Source of the DNA: Xylanibacter ruminicola Ga6B6
Lineage (GTDB): Bacteria > Bacteroidota > Bacteroidia > Bacteroidales > Bacteroidaceae
Assembly (NCBI RefSeq): GCF_000687715.1
Contig: NZ_JHXD01000022.1
Location: 1 to 51,573 of the forward strand
Direction: 5' to 3'
DNA: 51,573 nt
Shown: positions 1 to 7,940 of the stretch, piece by piece
Layout: each line of letters starts with the position of its first letter
How positions within the stretch are numbered: position 1 is the first letter of the stretch
Position numbers and translations under genes: made by a program
Notes under the pieces: generated by a model
Told to the model about the DNA's origin: nothing
The model's database searches: none
What the model saw: only the letters and a program-made list of their open reading frames with translations

Positions 1-133
1 CTTTATAACCAGTTTTGTTATTCTCGACCTTAATGTGTCCATTTTTCCAGTCCACTTCACCACGGTAAAGAGCTACATCCAATGTTCTCTTGGAAACATC
101 GACACCAACACAATCACAATCTTCTTTTTGCAT
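1..133 (-). CDS. IS110-family transposase, N-terminal 44 residues (cut by window edge)
   Basis: Reading the minus strand from the ATG at 133 gives 44 residues starting MQKEDCDCVGVDVSKRTLDV. VGVDVSKRTLDVAL is the hallmark start of the IS110/IS1111 RuvC-like DEDD domain; the Asp in GVDVSK is the first catalytic acidic residue. The enzyme excises the element as a circle and inserts it at a target chosen by an element-encoded RNA. The frame is open to position 1. It lies head to head with pflB, separated by the element end and a terminator. Whether the downstream part is intact cannot be seen. Confidence 0.85.
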   Translation of the reverse strand, partial: MQKEDCDCVGVDVSKRTLDVALYRGEVDWKNGHIKVENNKTGYK

Positions 134-140
134 ATGTCTC

Positions 141-290
141 AGTTTTGCATTATTCAACAACGGAAACTAAGGGTACTAATAAAGGTCCAAACCCATGCAT
201 AGATATTTTCTTTCTTCGGTACTAATTGGTTCACCTCATTATTAATCTTTATTAAGATTATTAGCACTCTTAGCTTCCGGCTGCAAAACT
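141..290 (-). ncRNA. candidate bridge RNA of the IS110-family element
   Basis: In the transposase sense the non-coding end can fold on itself. AGTTTTGCA (290 to 282) pairs perfectly with TGCAAAACT (149 to 141). Inside it CGGAAGCTAAG (279 to 269) pairs with CTTAGTTTCCG (171 to 161) over 11 bp with a single G-U, a wobble that works only in minus-strand RNA. A 7-bp hairpin with a 4-nt loop sits at 243-260. The motif GGTACTAAT occurs at 172 and 218, with a near copy GGGATACTAA at 294. IS110-group elements are known to encode a bridge RNA in this position. Fold and motifs are seen; function is inferred. Confidence 0.5.
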
Positions 291-334
291 AAAGGGATAC
301 TAAGGTATCACACACAGACTGTATCATATCCGGA

Positions 335-368
335 GAGGCAGAACAAAAAAAGTTTTGCCTCTTTTTTT
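335..368 (+). terminator. Rho-independent terminator with no upstream gene
   Basis: GAGGCAGAAC (335-344) pairs with GTTTTGCCTC (352-361) as a 10-bp stem with one G-T pair, an A7 loop, and is followed by seven T. It terminates plus-strand transcription, yet no plus-strand gene ends before it in the window. The IS110 element apparently separated it from its gene. It also shields pflB from transcription out of the element. Confidence 0.8.
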
Positions 369-375
369 GTGATTG

Positions 376-395
376 CTACGTAAATATTTGCGTAG
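376..395. promoter_or_regulatory. 20-bp palindrome over the pflB -33 element
   Basis: CTACGTAAATATTTGCGTAG is a palindrome apart from one mismatched pair. It covers the TTTG (387-390) that serves as the -33 element of the pflB promoter, the position of a repressor or activator operator. I do not recognise the regulator; the site does not look like the FNR or Rex consensus. Confidence 0.5.
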
Positions 396-418
396 TCCAA
401 AAAAAAATAGTACCTTTG
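387..418 (+). promoter_or_regulatory. pflBA promoter
   Basis: Bacteroidetes-type promoter: TTTG at 387-390, 20 bp spacer, TACCTTTG at 411-418. Transcription should start near 424, giving a leader of about 48 nt that is rich in T and A. Confidence 0.8.
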
Positions 419-471
419 CACCCGATTTTGCGATAGGTATTATTTTTTTTATATAAAACACTAATTGATTT

Positions 472-2718
472 ATGCGTAAAGAATGGCGTGGTTTTAAAGG
501 AACCAAGTGGACCGAGGAGGTCAATCTCAGAGACTTTATTCAGAACAACTACACAGCTTACGAGGGCGACGAGACCTTCCTGGCTGAGCCTACAGATGCC
601 ACAAACGTATTGTGGGGCCGTCTGCAGGAGCTGCAGAAGGAAGAGCGTGCCAAGGGCGGTGTGCTCGACATGGAAACAGAGATCGTATCGAGCATGACAG
701 CTTATGGCCCTGGCTACATCGACGAGAGTAAGAAGGACCTGGAGAAGGTAGTTGGTCTGCAGACCGATAAACCCCTGAAGCGCGCCTTCATGCCTTTTGG
801 CGGCATCAAGATGGCTGAGCAGGCTTGCACCAACTACGGTTACAAGCCATCAGAGAAGCTGCACGAGATTTTCACAAAGTATTGCAAAACCCACAACGAC
901 GGCGTATTTGATGCTTACACCGAGGAGATGAAGCACGTACGTCACAACCACATCCTGACCGGTCTGCCCGATACTTATGGCCGTGGCCGTATCGTAGGCG
1001 ACTACCGTCGTGTGGCTCTGTATGGTATCGACTTTATCATTGCCGAGAAGGAGGCCGACAAGCGCAACTGCGGTTGTGGTGTGATGAGCGACGATATCAT
1101 CCGTCAGCGTGAGGAGATCTCAATGCAGATTAAGGCCCTGAAGGAGATGAAGGCTATGGCTCAGATCTACGGCTTCGACATCTCGCAGCCTGCTAACAAC
1201 GCTCGCGAGGCTGTACAGTGGCTGTACTTCGGCTACCTGGCTGCCATCAAGACTCAGAACGGTGCTGCCATGTCGGTTGGTCGTGTATCTACATTCCTGG
1301 ATATCTACATCCAGCGTGATATGGAAGAGGGTACCCTGACCGAGAGCGAGGCTCAGGAGCTCATCGACCACCTGGTAATGAAATTCCGCATGGTTAAGTT
1401 CGCACGAATCCCATCATACAACGAACTGTTCTCGGGCGACCCCGTTTGGGCTACTCTCGAGGTAGGTGGTATGGGTATGGACGGACGCCACATGGTGACC
1501 AAGAACGACTACCGTTTCCTGCACACCCTGGAGAACATGGGTCCTTCGCCCGAGCCAAACCTCACCGTGCTTTATTCTCCACGCCTCACCGAGAACTTCA
1601 AGAAGTACGCTGCTATGATCTCGGTTAAGACCAGCTCGATCCAGTACGAGAACGACGAGGTTATGCGTCCTGTATGGGGCGACGATTATAGCATCTGCTG
1701 CTGTGTAAGTGCTACACAGACTGGTAAGGAGATGCAGTTCTTCGGAGCACGCGCCAACCTGGCCAAGTGTTTCCTGTATGCATGTAACGGTGGTGTCGAC
1801 GCCAAGACCCGCGAGCAGGTTGCTCCTGGTTTCCGCCCCATCAAGGACGAGTACCTGACATGGGAGGAGCTGGAGCCACGCTTCGACCAGGCTATGGACT
1901 GGTTGGCTGGTGTATATGTAAACACCCTGAACCTGATTCACTACATGCACGATAAGTACTTCTACGAGGCTGCCGAGATGGCCCTGATTGATACCAACGT
2001 ACGTCGTACATTCGCTACCGGTATTGCAGGTTTCTCACACGTTGTAGATTCTATCTCTGCCGTTAAGTATGCGAAAGTAAAAATGATTCGCGATGAGGAG
2101 GGATTCAACGTTGACTATGTAACCGAGGGCGACTTCCCACGCTACGGTAACGACGACGACCGCGCCGACGAGATCGCAGTATGGCTGCTGAAGACCTTCG
2201 TTAAGAAGATCCGTAAGCACGCTACCTATCGTAACGCTACCCCAACCTGCTCTATCCTCACCATCACATCTAACGTGGTATATGGTAAGTACACAGGTAA
2301 CCTGCCCGATGGCCGTCGTGCTGGTACTCCTCTGTCGCCAGGTGCTAACCCAAGCTATGGTGCCGAGAAGAACGGTTTGCTGGCTTCGCTCAACTCAGTA
2401 GCTAAGCTGCCTTACGAGTATGCCCTCGACGGTATCTCTAACACTCAGACCATCAGCCCCAACACCCTGGGCCAGAACGACGAGGAGCGTGCTAACACGC
2501 TGGTTCGCGTAATGGACGGTTACTTCAGCCGTGGTGCTCACCACCTGAACGTAAACGTGTTTGGTGTCGACAAGCTGCGCGATGCTATGGAGCATCCTGA
2601 GAAGCCCGAGTACGCTAACTTCACCATCCGTGTATCTGGTTACGCTGTGAAGTTCATCGACCTGACTCGCGAGCAGCAGGAGGATGTAATTGCACGCCAG
2701 TCGCACGAATCGCTCTAA
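472..2718 (+). CDS. pflB: formate C-acetyltransferase (pyruvate formate-lyase)
   Basis: Converts pyruvate and CoA to acetyl-CoA and formate without oxygen, a central fermentation step in the cytoplasm. 748 residues, close to the usual 740-760. The catalytic Cys pair lies in [10 protein letters not shown] (Cys410-Cys411 just before Val; an extra Cys409 precedes them), and the glycyl-radical site is Gly723 in [13 protein letters not shown] near the C-terminus, as the family requires. The ATG follows the promoter by about 54 nt. The activase gene follows after 24 nt, so the two form a pflBA operon ended by the hairpin at 3509. Expression is probably controlled through the palindrome at 376-395. 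Codon use is strongly biased, as expected of an abundant enzyme. Confidence 0.97.
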   Translation: MRKEWRGFKGTKWTEEVNLRDFIQNNYTAYEGDETFLAEPTDATNVLWGRLQELQKEERAKGGVLDMETEIVSSMTAYGPGYIDESKKDLEKVVGLQTDKPLKRAFMPFGGIKMAEQACTNYGYKPSEKLHEIFTKYCKTHNDGVFDAYTEEMKHVRHNHILTGLPDTYGRGRIVGDYRRVALYGIDFIIAEKEADKRNCGCGVMSDDIIRQREEISMQIKALKEMKAMAQIYGFDISQPANNAREAVQWLYFGYLAAIKTQNGAAMSVGRVSTFLDIYIQRDMEEGTLTESEAQELIDHLVMKFRMVKFARIPSYNELFSGDPVWATLEVGGMGMDGRHMVTKNDYRFLHTLENMGPSPEPNLTVLYSPRLTENFKKYAAMISVKTSSIQYENDEVMRPVWGDDYSICCCVSATQTGKEMQFFGARANLAKCFLYACNGGVDAKTREQVAPGFRPIKDEYLTWEELEPRFDQAMDWLAGVYVNTLNLIHYMHDKYFYEAAEMALIDTNVRRTFATGIAGFSHVVDSISAVKYAKVKMIRDEEGFNVDYVTEGDFPRYGNDDDRADEIAVWLLKTFVKKIRKHATYRNATPTCSILTITSNVVYGKYTGNLPDGRRAGTPLSPGANPSYGAEKNGLLASLNSVAKLPYEYALDGISNTQTISPNTLGQNDEERANTLVRVMDGYFSRGAHHLNVNVFGVDKLRDAMEHPEKPEYANFTIRVSGYAVKFIDLTREQQEDVIARQSHESL

Positions 2719-2719
2719 A

Positions 2720-2755
2720 CTAGATAATCTAGAAATACTAGTATGTCTAGAAAAG
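2720..2755 (+). repeat. four CTAG units at exact 9-nt spacing over the pflA start
   Basis: CTAG occurs at 2720, 2729, 2738 and 2747, giving CTAGATAAT, CTAGAAATA, CTAGTATGT and CTAGAAAAG. The tract runs from two bases after the pflB stop across the pflA ATG (2743). CTAG is normally rare in bacterial DNA. Adjacent units can pair with one another, so the start codon could be held in alternative small hairpins. Confidence 0.6.
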
Positions 2756-3483
2756 GCTATATACATAGTACCGAATCCTTTGGCTCTGTTGATGGGCCAG
2801 GGATTCGGTTCTTGATTTTCATGCAGGGTTGCCGTATGCGTTGTCGCTACTGCCACAATCCTGACACATGGAAATTGGGCTCGGATGCCTGCGGCACAAC
2901 AGCTACCGTTGATGAGCTGCTGAACAAAGCCGAGCGCTACCGCAGCTACTGGGGCCCCGATGGCGGTATCACCGTGAGCGGTGGCGAGGCGCTGCTGCAG
3001 ATTGATTTCCTGATCGACCTGTTTGAGGAGGCACATCGCCGTGGCATCAACACCTGTCTGGATACCGCTGCACAGCCTTTTACCCGCGAGGAGCCTTTCT
3101 TCGGTAAGTTCGAGCGCCTGATGCAGAGTACCGACCTGGTGCTGCTCGACATCAAGCATATCGACAGCGAGAAGCACCGCTGGCTCACAGGTCACGGCAA
3201 CGAGCACATTCTGGATTGCGCCCGCTATCTGGCGGATATCGCCAAGCCCGTGTGGATCCGTCACGTACTGGTGCCTGGCATCACAACCGACGAGGAGCAG
3301 CTCAAACAGCTACGACACACCATCGACACGCTGCAGAACGTGCAGAAGGTAGAGGTTCTGCCCTATCACACCCTGGGCACCTTTAAATGGGAACAGCTGG
3401 GCGTAGATTACACGCTGAAGGATGTGGCCCCGCCCACTGCCGAGCAGCTATCCCGCGCCAAGGAAATCCTCGGCGCCAAGTAA
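2743..3483 (+). CDS. pflA: pyruvate formate-lyase activating enzyme (radical SAM)
   Basis: Makes the glycyl radical on PflB using S-adenosylmethionine and a [4Fe-4S] cluster. 246 residues, a normal length. The cluster motif CxxxCxxC is Cys30, Cys34 and Cys37 in GCRMRCRYCHNPDTW. The SAM-binding glycine-rich stretch is ITVSGGEALLQ near residue 80. It begins 24 nt after pflB and is surely co-transcribed. The start codon lies within the 9-nt CTAG repeat, and the N-terminus reads MSRKGYIHSTESFGSVDGPG, typical of the family. Its target glycine is Gly723 of the neighbouring PflB. Confidence 0.97.
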   Translation: MSRKGYIHSTESFGSVDGPGIRFLIFMQGCRMRCRYCHNPDTWKLGSDACGTTATVDELLNKAERYRSYWGPDGGITVSGGEALLQIDFLIDLFEEAHRRGINTCLDTAAQPFTREEPFFGKFERLMQSTDLVLLDIKHIDSEKHRWLTGHGNEHILDCARYLADIAKPVWIRHVLVPGITTDEEQLKQLRHTIDTLQNVQKVEVLPYHTLGTFKWEQLGVDYTLKDVAPPTAEQLSRAKEILGAK

Positions 3484-3508
3484 AATTCCCGCCGCAGATC
3501 AAAAAAAC

Positions 3509-3541
3509 AAGTGCAGCAACTTCGTGTTACTGCACTTTTTT
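3509..3541 (+). terminator. terminator of pflBA
   Basis: AAGTGCAG...CTGCACTT stem with a further AAC/GTT pairing inside, loop TTCGT, followed by a T run. The arm AAGTGCAGCAAC recurs in the hairpin at 5352. Confidence 0.85.
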
Positions 3542-3594
3542 ATGCATTTCAACCGCTGTATTGGATAAAATAGTACGTTTTTTATTCAATACAC

Positions 3595-3625
3595 TTGCAA
3601 AATTGAAGAAAATACCATATATTTG
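3595..3625 (+). promoter_or_regulatory. promoter of the AAA ATPase gene
   Basis: TTG at 3595-3597, 20 bp spacer, TATATTTG at 3618-3625. The in-frame TTG at 3623 lies inside this -7 element, so it cannot be the start codon. Confidence 0.75.
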
Positions 3626-3646
3626 CACCCGAAATATAATATTGAG

Positions 3647-4894
3647 ATGATGAAGACAATTATTCTGAACCAACGAAAAGAACGTGACGAGTTGCTGTCG
3701 CGCCCTTATCTTACACGTAGAACTAATCAGGATGAAAACGTGCTACTGAACAGTCAGCTTATAAAGTTGATTACAGGTCCGCGTCGTGTAGGCAAGTCAA
3801 CTCAGGCCTTGCTGATGCTGCGTAATAAGAACTTTGCCTATCTGAATTTCGATAATCAGCCGCTCCTGGATGCCTGGGATGCTAATCTTGTGATGCGAAT
3901 GCTTGATGATGTCTATCCTGGCTATGACTATCTGCTACTCGATGAAGTACAGAATCTCGACGCTTGGGACTTATGGGTGAGCGAACTCTACAGGATGGGT
4001 AAGAATCTGGTCATAACAGGTAGCAACGCCAAGATGCTATCGAGCGAAATGGCAACGGTGCTTACGGGAAAATATCTCCAAATAGAGATGCTACCCTTCA
4101 GTATGGAAGAGTTTTTCGATTGGCACAAACTCAATCTCAATGTAATGCAGCCGGAACAGCAAGCAGAGGCGAACGCTCTGACAGACGACTATATGCAAAA
4201 TGGTGGTTATCCGGAAGTGGTAGCTTCGCGCTCATTAGTGCGCAGTTATCTCGACACCTTATTCGATTCTATCATTTGGAAGGATGTGGCAAAGCGACAC
4301 AATGTACGGAACATCACCGACCTTAATAACCTTGCCATGTATTTGGTTTCCAACTTCTGCAATCCGCTGAGTGCCAACAACCTCTCAGAAGAATTGGGAT
4401 TATCGAGTGTTAGCACTACCAAGAAATACATGGACTATCTGCACGAACCATATTTATTCTACTATCTGTCGCGCTACAACAACAAACTTAAACTGATGAA
4501 GAAGGCCCCACGGAAGGTCTATGTGGTGGATAATGGATTTGTGGCCGCCAAGGCTTTTGCCGTGAGTGAGAATCTTGGTCGTTTGCTTGAAAATCAGGTT
4601 TTTGTAGAACTTATACGTCGCGGATATGATACCGATAAGACCATGTTCTATTATCGTTCGCGCAACGACAAGGAGGTAGACTTTGTGCTACGCAAAGGCG
4701 CAAAGATAGAGCGCCTGGTGCAAGTGTGCTATGATATGAGCAGTTCTAAAACGGAGAAGCGCGAGATTGACAGCATCGTGGAATGCGCTGGTGAACTGAA
4801 GTGCAGCCATCTCACCATTGTCACCCGCGACGAAGAGCGCACCATAGAGAAAGCCGGCTACACCATAGACGTGATTCCCATATCAAAGTTTTGA
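3647..4894 (+). CDS. AAA family ATPase with DUF4143 C-terminal domain
   Basis: P-loop ATPase of the AAA_14/DUF4143 type, a very common Bacteroidales family of unknown role. About 415 residues from ATG 3647 (ATG 3650 is equally possible). Walker A is GPRRVGKS (residues 44-51) and Walker B is LLLDE (96-100); a sensor-like segment is NLVITGSNAKML. The C-terminal DUF4143 domain ends in a PD-(D/E)XK-like pattern, RSRNDKEVDFVL followed by LVQVCYDM, which suggests a nuclease fold. It has its own promoter and terminator and stands alone. Codon use is less biased than in pflB. Confident on family; biological role not known. Confidence 0.9.
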   Translation: MMKTIILNQRKERDELLSRPYLTRRTNQDENVLLNSQLIKLITGPRRVGKSTQALLMLRNKNFAYLNFDNQPLLDAWDANLVMRMLDDVYPGYDYLLLDEVQNLDAWDLWVSELYRMGKNLVITGSNAKMLSSEMATVLTGKYLQIEMLPFSMEEFFDWHKLNLNVMQPEQQAEANALTDDYMQNGGYPEVVASRSLVRSYLDTLFDSIIWKDVAKRHNVRNITDLNNLAMYLVSNFCNPLSANNLSEELGLSSVSTTKKYMDYLHEPYLFYYLSRYNNKLKLMKKAPRKVYVVDNGFVAAKAFAVSENLGRLLENQVFVELIRRGYDTDKTMFYYRSRNDKEVDFVLRKGAKIERLVQVCYDMSSSKTEKREIDSIVECAGELKCSHLTIVTRDEERTIEKAGYTIDVIPISKF

Positions 4895-4916
4895 CAGGAT
4901 AAGAATTTAAATTTTA

Positions 4917-4954
4917 CCAAAAGCAGCGTATCACACTAAAGACGCTGCTTTTGG
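4917..4954 (+). terminator. terminator of the AAA ATPase gene
   Basis: CCAAAAGCAGCGT (4917-4929) pairs perfectly with ACGCTGCTTTTGG (4942-4954), a 13-bp stem with a 12-nt loop. The U-run is part of the stem; a further T-rich stretch follows. Confidence 0.75.
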
Positions 4955-5032
4955 TTATGCATTTTTCTCTGTCCATTTTGTACATCTTACAAAGGATATA
5001 TCGGATCGGTAGCTTTTAGCGAGAAGGACAAT

Positions 5033-5317
5033 GTGTTTTTCGGAAAAGTAGAAGGCATTAACGGATTGGTGAACTTTGAGGGCGATAGCGTGAAGGAGTT
5101 GACCGATGCTTTTCATGAAGCTGTTGATGACTATTTGGCTTACTGTGAAGATGAGGGCATCGAGCCTGATAAAAGCTATAGCGGCGTACTAAATGTTAGG
5201 CTCACACCTGCTATCCATCGCCAGATTGCCATCCTTGCACGCCAGGCTGGACAAACGCTAAACACCTATATTAAGGATGCTTTAGAGCAGAAGGTTGAGG
5301 CAGATGTTGCTTTATAA
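5033..5317 (+). CDS. HicB-like orphan antitoxin ORF, proper start codon apparently missing
   Basis: The reading frame matches the HicB antitoxin family: an N-terminal partial RNase-H-like fold (FFGKVEGINGLVNFEGDSV) and a C-terminal ribbon-helix-helix-like segment (LNVRLTPAIHRQIAILARQA) for DNA binding. HicB normally neutralises the HicA mRNA interferase and represses its operon. No hicA is present. Family similarity continues upstream of the GTG at 5033 (in-frame TACAAAGGATATATCGGA, giving YKGYIGS, from 4988), but no ATG, GTG or TTG occurs where the family starts; an ACA stands there. No promoter is seen and a terminator ends just before it. It may start at GTG 5033, lacking about 16 residues, or be decaying. 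Confidence 0.6.
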   Translation: MFFGKVEGINGLVNFEGDSVKELTDAFHEAVDDYLAYCEDEGIEPDKSYSGVLNVRLTPAIHRQIAILARQAGQTLNTYIKDALEQKVEADVAL

Positions 5318-5351
5318 TAGCCCAAATCGAATGGGGATTACACAATAAAAT

Positions 5352-5383
5352 AAGTGCAGCAACCGTTGGTGGTTGCTGCACTT
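5352..5383. terminator. bidirectional-looking terminator, HicB-like ORF / nqr operon
   Basis: Perfect 13-bp stem AAGTGCAGCAACC / GGTTGCTGCACTT with a 6-nt loop. Read on the minus strand it is followed by ATTTTATTG and ends the nqr operon. Its arm is nearly the same as that of the pflBA terminator at 3509. Confidence 0.8.
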
Positions 5384-5406
5384 TATGATTTGCGGGGGAT
5401 AACGGA

Positions 5407-6684
5407 TTATCCGCCGAAGTTATCGTACATGATTGACTCGGGATCTACGCCGAGCGAGTCGAGCATAGATACAACGGCCTTCGACATTGGGCCAGGACCG
5501 CACATGTAGTACTCGATATCCTCGGGAGCCTCGTGGTCCTTCAGATAGGTGTTCAGCATTACCTGATGAACAAAGCCTGGAGTGTACTTTACGCCAGCTG
5601 CATCGGCTGCTGGGTCTGGACGGTCGAGAGCCAGGTGGAAGTGGAAGTTGGGGTACTCCTTCTCCAATCCCAGGAAGTCGTCGAGATAGAACACCTCGTT
5701 CAGCGCACGTGCACCATAGAAGTAGTGCATCTCGCGATCGGTGGTGTGCAGCGTCTTGGTCATGTGCATGATCTGAGCACGCAGAGGAGCCATACCGGCA
5801 CCACCACCAACCCAAATCATCTCCTTCTTCGAGTCGAAGTGTGGGTGGAAGTCGCCGAAAGGTCCGCTCATGATTACCTTGTCGCCAGGTTTCAGCGAGA
5901 AGATGTAAGATGAAGCGATACCAGGGTTAACATCCATGAAGCCCGAACGGTCGGCCTTGAATGGAGGTGTAGCGATACGAACGGTGAGCATGAACACATC
6001 ACCCTCGGCAGGATAGTTGGCCATTGAGTAAGCACGGATGGTGTCCTCGGGGTTCTTACACTTGAGTGGGAACAAACCGAACTTCTCCCATGCGGGCAGA
6101 TACTCGTCGCCAATCAGGCTCTTGTCGATATCCTTATCGTAGTCGATACAATCAAACTTAGGAATCTTAATCTGGGCATACGATCCAGGCAGGAAGTCCA
6201 TGTGAGCACCAGCAGGCAGCTGCACCTTGAACTCCTTGATGAAGGTAGCCACGTTCTTGTTAGAGATAACGGTACACTCGTACTCCTTAACACCCAGGAT
6301 CGACTCATCTACGTGAATCTTCAGGTCGCCCTTAACCTTACACTGGCAACCCAGGCGCCAATGGTCCTTAATCTGCTTACGGGTGAAGTGAGGCTTCTCA
6401 GAGTCGAGAATCTCGCCACCACCCTCGAGTACCTGAACCTTACACTGGCCGCAGCTGGCCTTACCACCACAAGCCGAAGGCAGGAAAATGCCGTTCTCGT
6501 TGAGGGTAGCCATCAGGTTGTTGCCCTGTGGTACGTTCAGCACCTTATCTCCGTTAACTGTAATATTCACATTACCGCTGGGGCTGAGATACTTCTTAGC
6601 CACCAACAGGATAATCACCAGCAGGATGATTACCGCGAGGAAAACCCCTATACTATATGCTATAAACTGTGCCATACTCTCCAT
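5407..6684 (-). CDS. nqrF: Na+-translocating NADH:quinone reductase subunit F
   Basis: Entry subunit of Na+-NQR: oxidises NADH and passes electrons through FAD and a [2Fe-2S] centre. 425 residues. An N-terminal membrane helix (about residues 9-29) is followed by a ferredoxin domain with Cys72, Cys78, Cys81 and Cys113, then a ferredoxin-reductase module with the FAD motif RAYSMANYP (217-225), the NAD-binding GGGAGMAP (293-300) and YYMCGPGPM near the C-terminus. Its ATG overlaps the nqrE stop by one base; a second ATG three codons later (MAQF) follows GGAGAG and could be used instead. Last gene of the nqrABCDEF operon. Confidence 0.97.
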   Translation of the reverse strand: MESMAQFIAYSIGVFLAVIILLVIILLVAKKYLSPSGNVNITVNGDKVLNVPQGNNLMATLNENGIFLPSACGGKASCGQCKVQVLEGGGEILDSEKPHFTRKQIKDHWRLGCQCKVKGDLKIHVDESILGVKEYECTVISNKNVATFIKEFKVQLPAGAHMDFLPGSYAQIKIPKFDCIDYDKDIDKSLIGDEYLPAWEKFGLFPLKCKNPEDTIRAYSMANYPAEGDVFMLTVRIATPPFKADRSGFMDVNPGIASSYIFSLKPGDKVIMSGPFGDFHPHFDSKKEMIWVGGGAGMAPLRAQIMHMTKTLHTTDREMHYFYGARALNEVFYLDDFLGLEKEYPNFHFHLALDRPDPAADAAGVKYTPGFVHQVMLNTYLKDHEAPEDIEYYMCGPGPMSKAVVSMLDSLGVDPESIMYDNFGG

Positions 6685-7310
6685 TAGATATTAAGTCCAC
6701 TAAAACACATCATCGCCATAGCCATGAGGCCCACGGTGATAAACACGATGCCGAGGCCCTGCAGAGGCTTGGGCACGTCGCTATACTGCATCTTTTCGCG
6801 GATGGCACCCATAGCCACGATGGCCAGCGCCCAACCGATACCAGAGCCGAAGCCATAAACGATGGCATCCCAAACGCTGGTAATGGCCTGCGAGTTAGAG
6901 GGGTCCATCAGGATGCGCTGCTGCATGAACAGCGAAGCACCCATGATAGCGCAGTTTACGGCAATCAGAGGCAGGAAGATACCCAGCGCTGCATAGAGCG
7001 ATGGTGAGTACTTCTCTACAGTCATCTCAACCAGCTGCACCATACCGGCAATAACGGCGATGAAGAGGATGAACGACAGGTAGCTGAGATCAACACCCTC
7101 GACAAGACAGTCGGGGCCCAGCACCTTGGTCTGCAACAGATAGTTAACAGGAACGGTAACGGTAAGCACGAAGGTTACAGCGAGACCGAGTCCTAACGAA
7201 GTCTTCACAGTCTTCGACACAGCCAGGTAAGAGCACATGCCGAGGAAGAAGGCGAAGATCATATTGTCGACAAAGATCGACCTGAATAGTAATGATATTG
7301 CGTGTTCCAT
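6684..7310 (-). CDS. nqrE: Na+-NQR subunit E
   Basis: Integral membrane subunit, 208 residues with about six membrane helices, homologous to NqrD, RnfA and RnfE. Together with NqrD it holds the membrane iron centre in the electron path and forms part of the Na+ route. N-terminus [20 protein letters not shown] and the segment [20 protein letters not shown] are typical of NqrE. It starts 3 nt after nqrD stops and overlaps nqrF by one base, so translation of the two is probably coupled. Confidence 0.96.
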   Translation of the reverse strand: MEHAISLLFRSIFVDNMIFAFFLGMCSYLAVSKTVKTSLGLGLAVTFVLTVTVPVNYLLQTKVLGPDCLVEGVDLSYLSFILFIAVIAGMVQLVEMTVEKYSPSLYAALGIFLPLIAVNCAIMGASLFMQQRILMDPSNSQAITSVWDAIVYGFGSGIGWALAIVAMGAIREKMQYSDVPKPLQGLGIVFITVGLMAMAMMCFSGLNI

Positions 7311-7313
7311 ATC

Positions 7314-7937
7314 TTATTTCTCCTTATAAAAGTAAGCACGATGAACCCAAATCACACATCCCACGAGAATCAGCGCCATTGCAGGCATCGTCATCATACC
7401 GTTGTTAACGTAACCGAAGTCGTAGCAGGCATCGGGCACAATCTGGAAGCCCAGCAGACTGCCGCGGCCCAGCAACTCACGAACGGCACCAACAATCACC
7501 AGAATCATAGCGTAGCCCAGACCGTTACCTACACCATCGAGGAACGAAGGCCAAGGCTTGTTCTGCATGGCGAACGCCTCGAGGCGACCCATCAGGATAC
7601 AGTTGGTAATGATCAGTCCTACATATACACTCAGCTGAACGCTCACATCGTAAGCGAAAGCCTTCAGAATCTGGCTAACGATAGTTACCAGCGCAGCCAC
7701 AACCACCAGCTGAACCACAATACGAATGCGGTTAGGGATAGTGTTGCGGATGATTGAGATAATTACGTTTGAGAATGCGGTAATCACAGTAACGGCGAGT
7801 CCCATTACGATGGCAGGCTTAAGCTGCGATGTTACAGCCAAGGCCGAGCAGATACCCAGCACCTGTCCCAGAATAGGATGGTCGACGTTCAATGGGTTTG
7901 TAAAAACCTCCTTATTTTGTTTACTGAATAATGCCAT
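7314..7937 (-). CDS. nqrD: Na+-NQR subunit D
   Basis: Integral membrane subunit of 207 residues with about six helices, the partner of NqrE in an inverted pair. Family features include NPLNVDHPILGQVLGICSAL near the N-terminus, NCILMGRLEAFAM in the middle and DGVGNGLGYAMILVIVG. Placed 3 nt from nqrC and 3 nt from nqrE in the operon. Confidence 0.96.
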   Translation of the reverse strand: MALFSKQNKEVFTNPLNVDHPILGQVLGICSALAVTSQLKPAIVMGLAVTVITAFSNVIISIIRNTIPNRIRIVVQLVVVAALVTIVSQILKAFAYDVSVQLSVYVGLIITNCILMGRLEAFAMQNKPWPSFLDGVGNGLGYAMILVIVGAVRELLGRGSLLGFQIVPDACYDFGYVNNGMMTMPAMALILVGCVIWVHRAYFYKEK

Positions 7938-7940
7938 AGT

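Larger units (their letters stand above)
1..310 (-). mobile_element. IS110-family element, transposase-proximal end (partial)
   Basis: The left edge of the window holds the 5' end of a DEDD transposase on the minus strand, followed upstream by about 170 nt of foldable non-coding DNA. This is the layout of the left end of an IS110-group element. These elements lack terminal inverted repeats, so the outer boundary is a guess: I place it near 300-310, around the small palindrome GATACTAAGGTATC, because a host-type terminator and the pflB promoter begin just after. The rest of the element lies outside the window. Confidence 0.6.

Noticed and set aside
3623..3646. TTG start of the AAA ATPase
   Set aside because: The TTG is inside the -7 element of the promoter; ATG 3647 is used instead.
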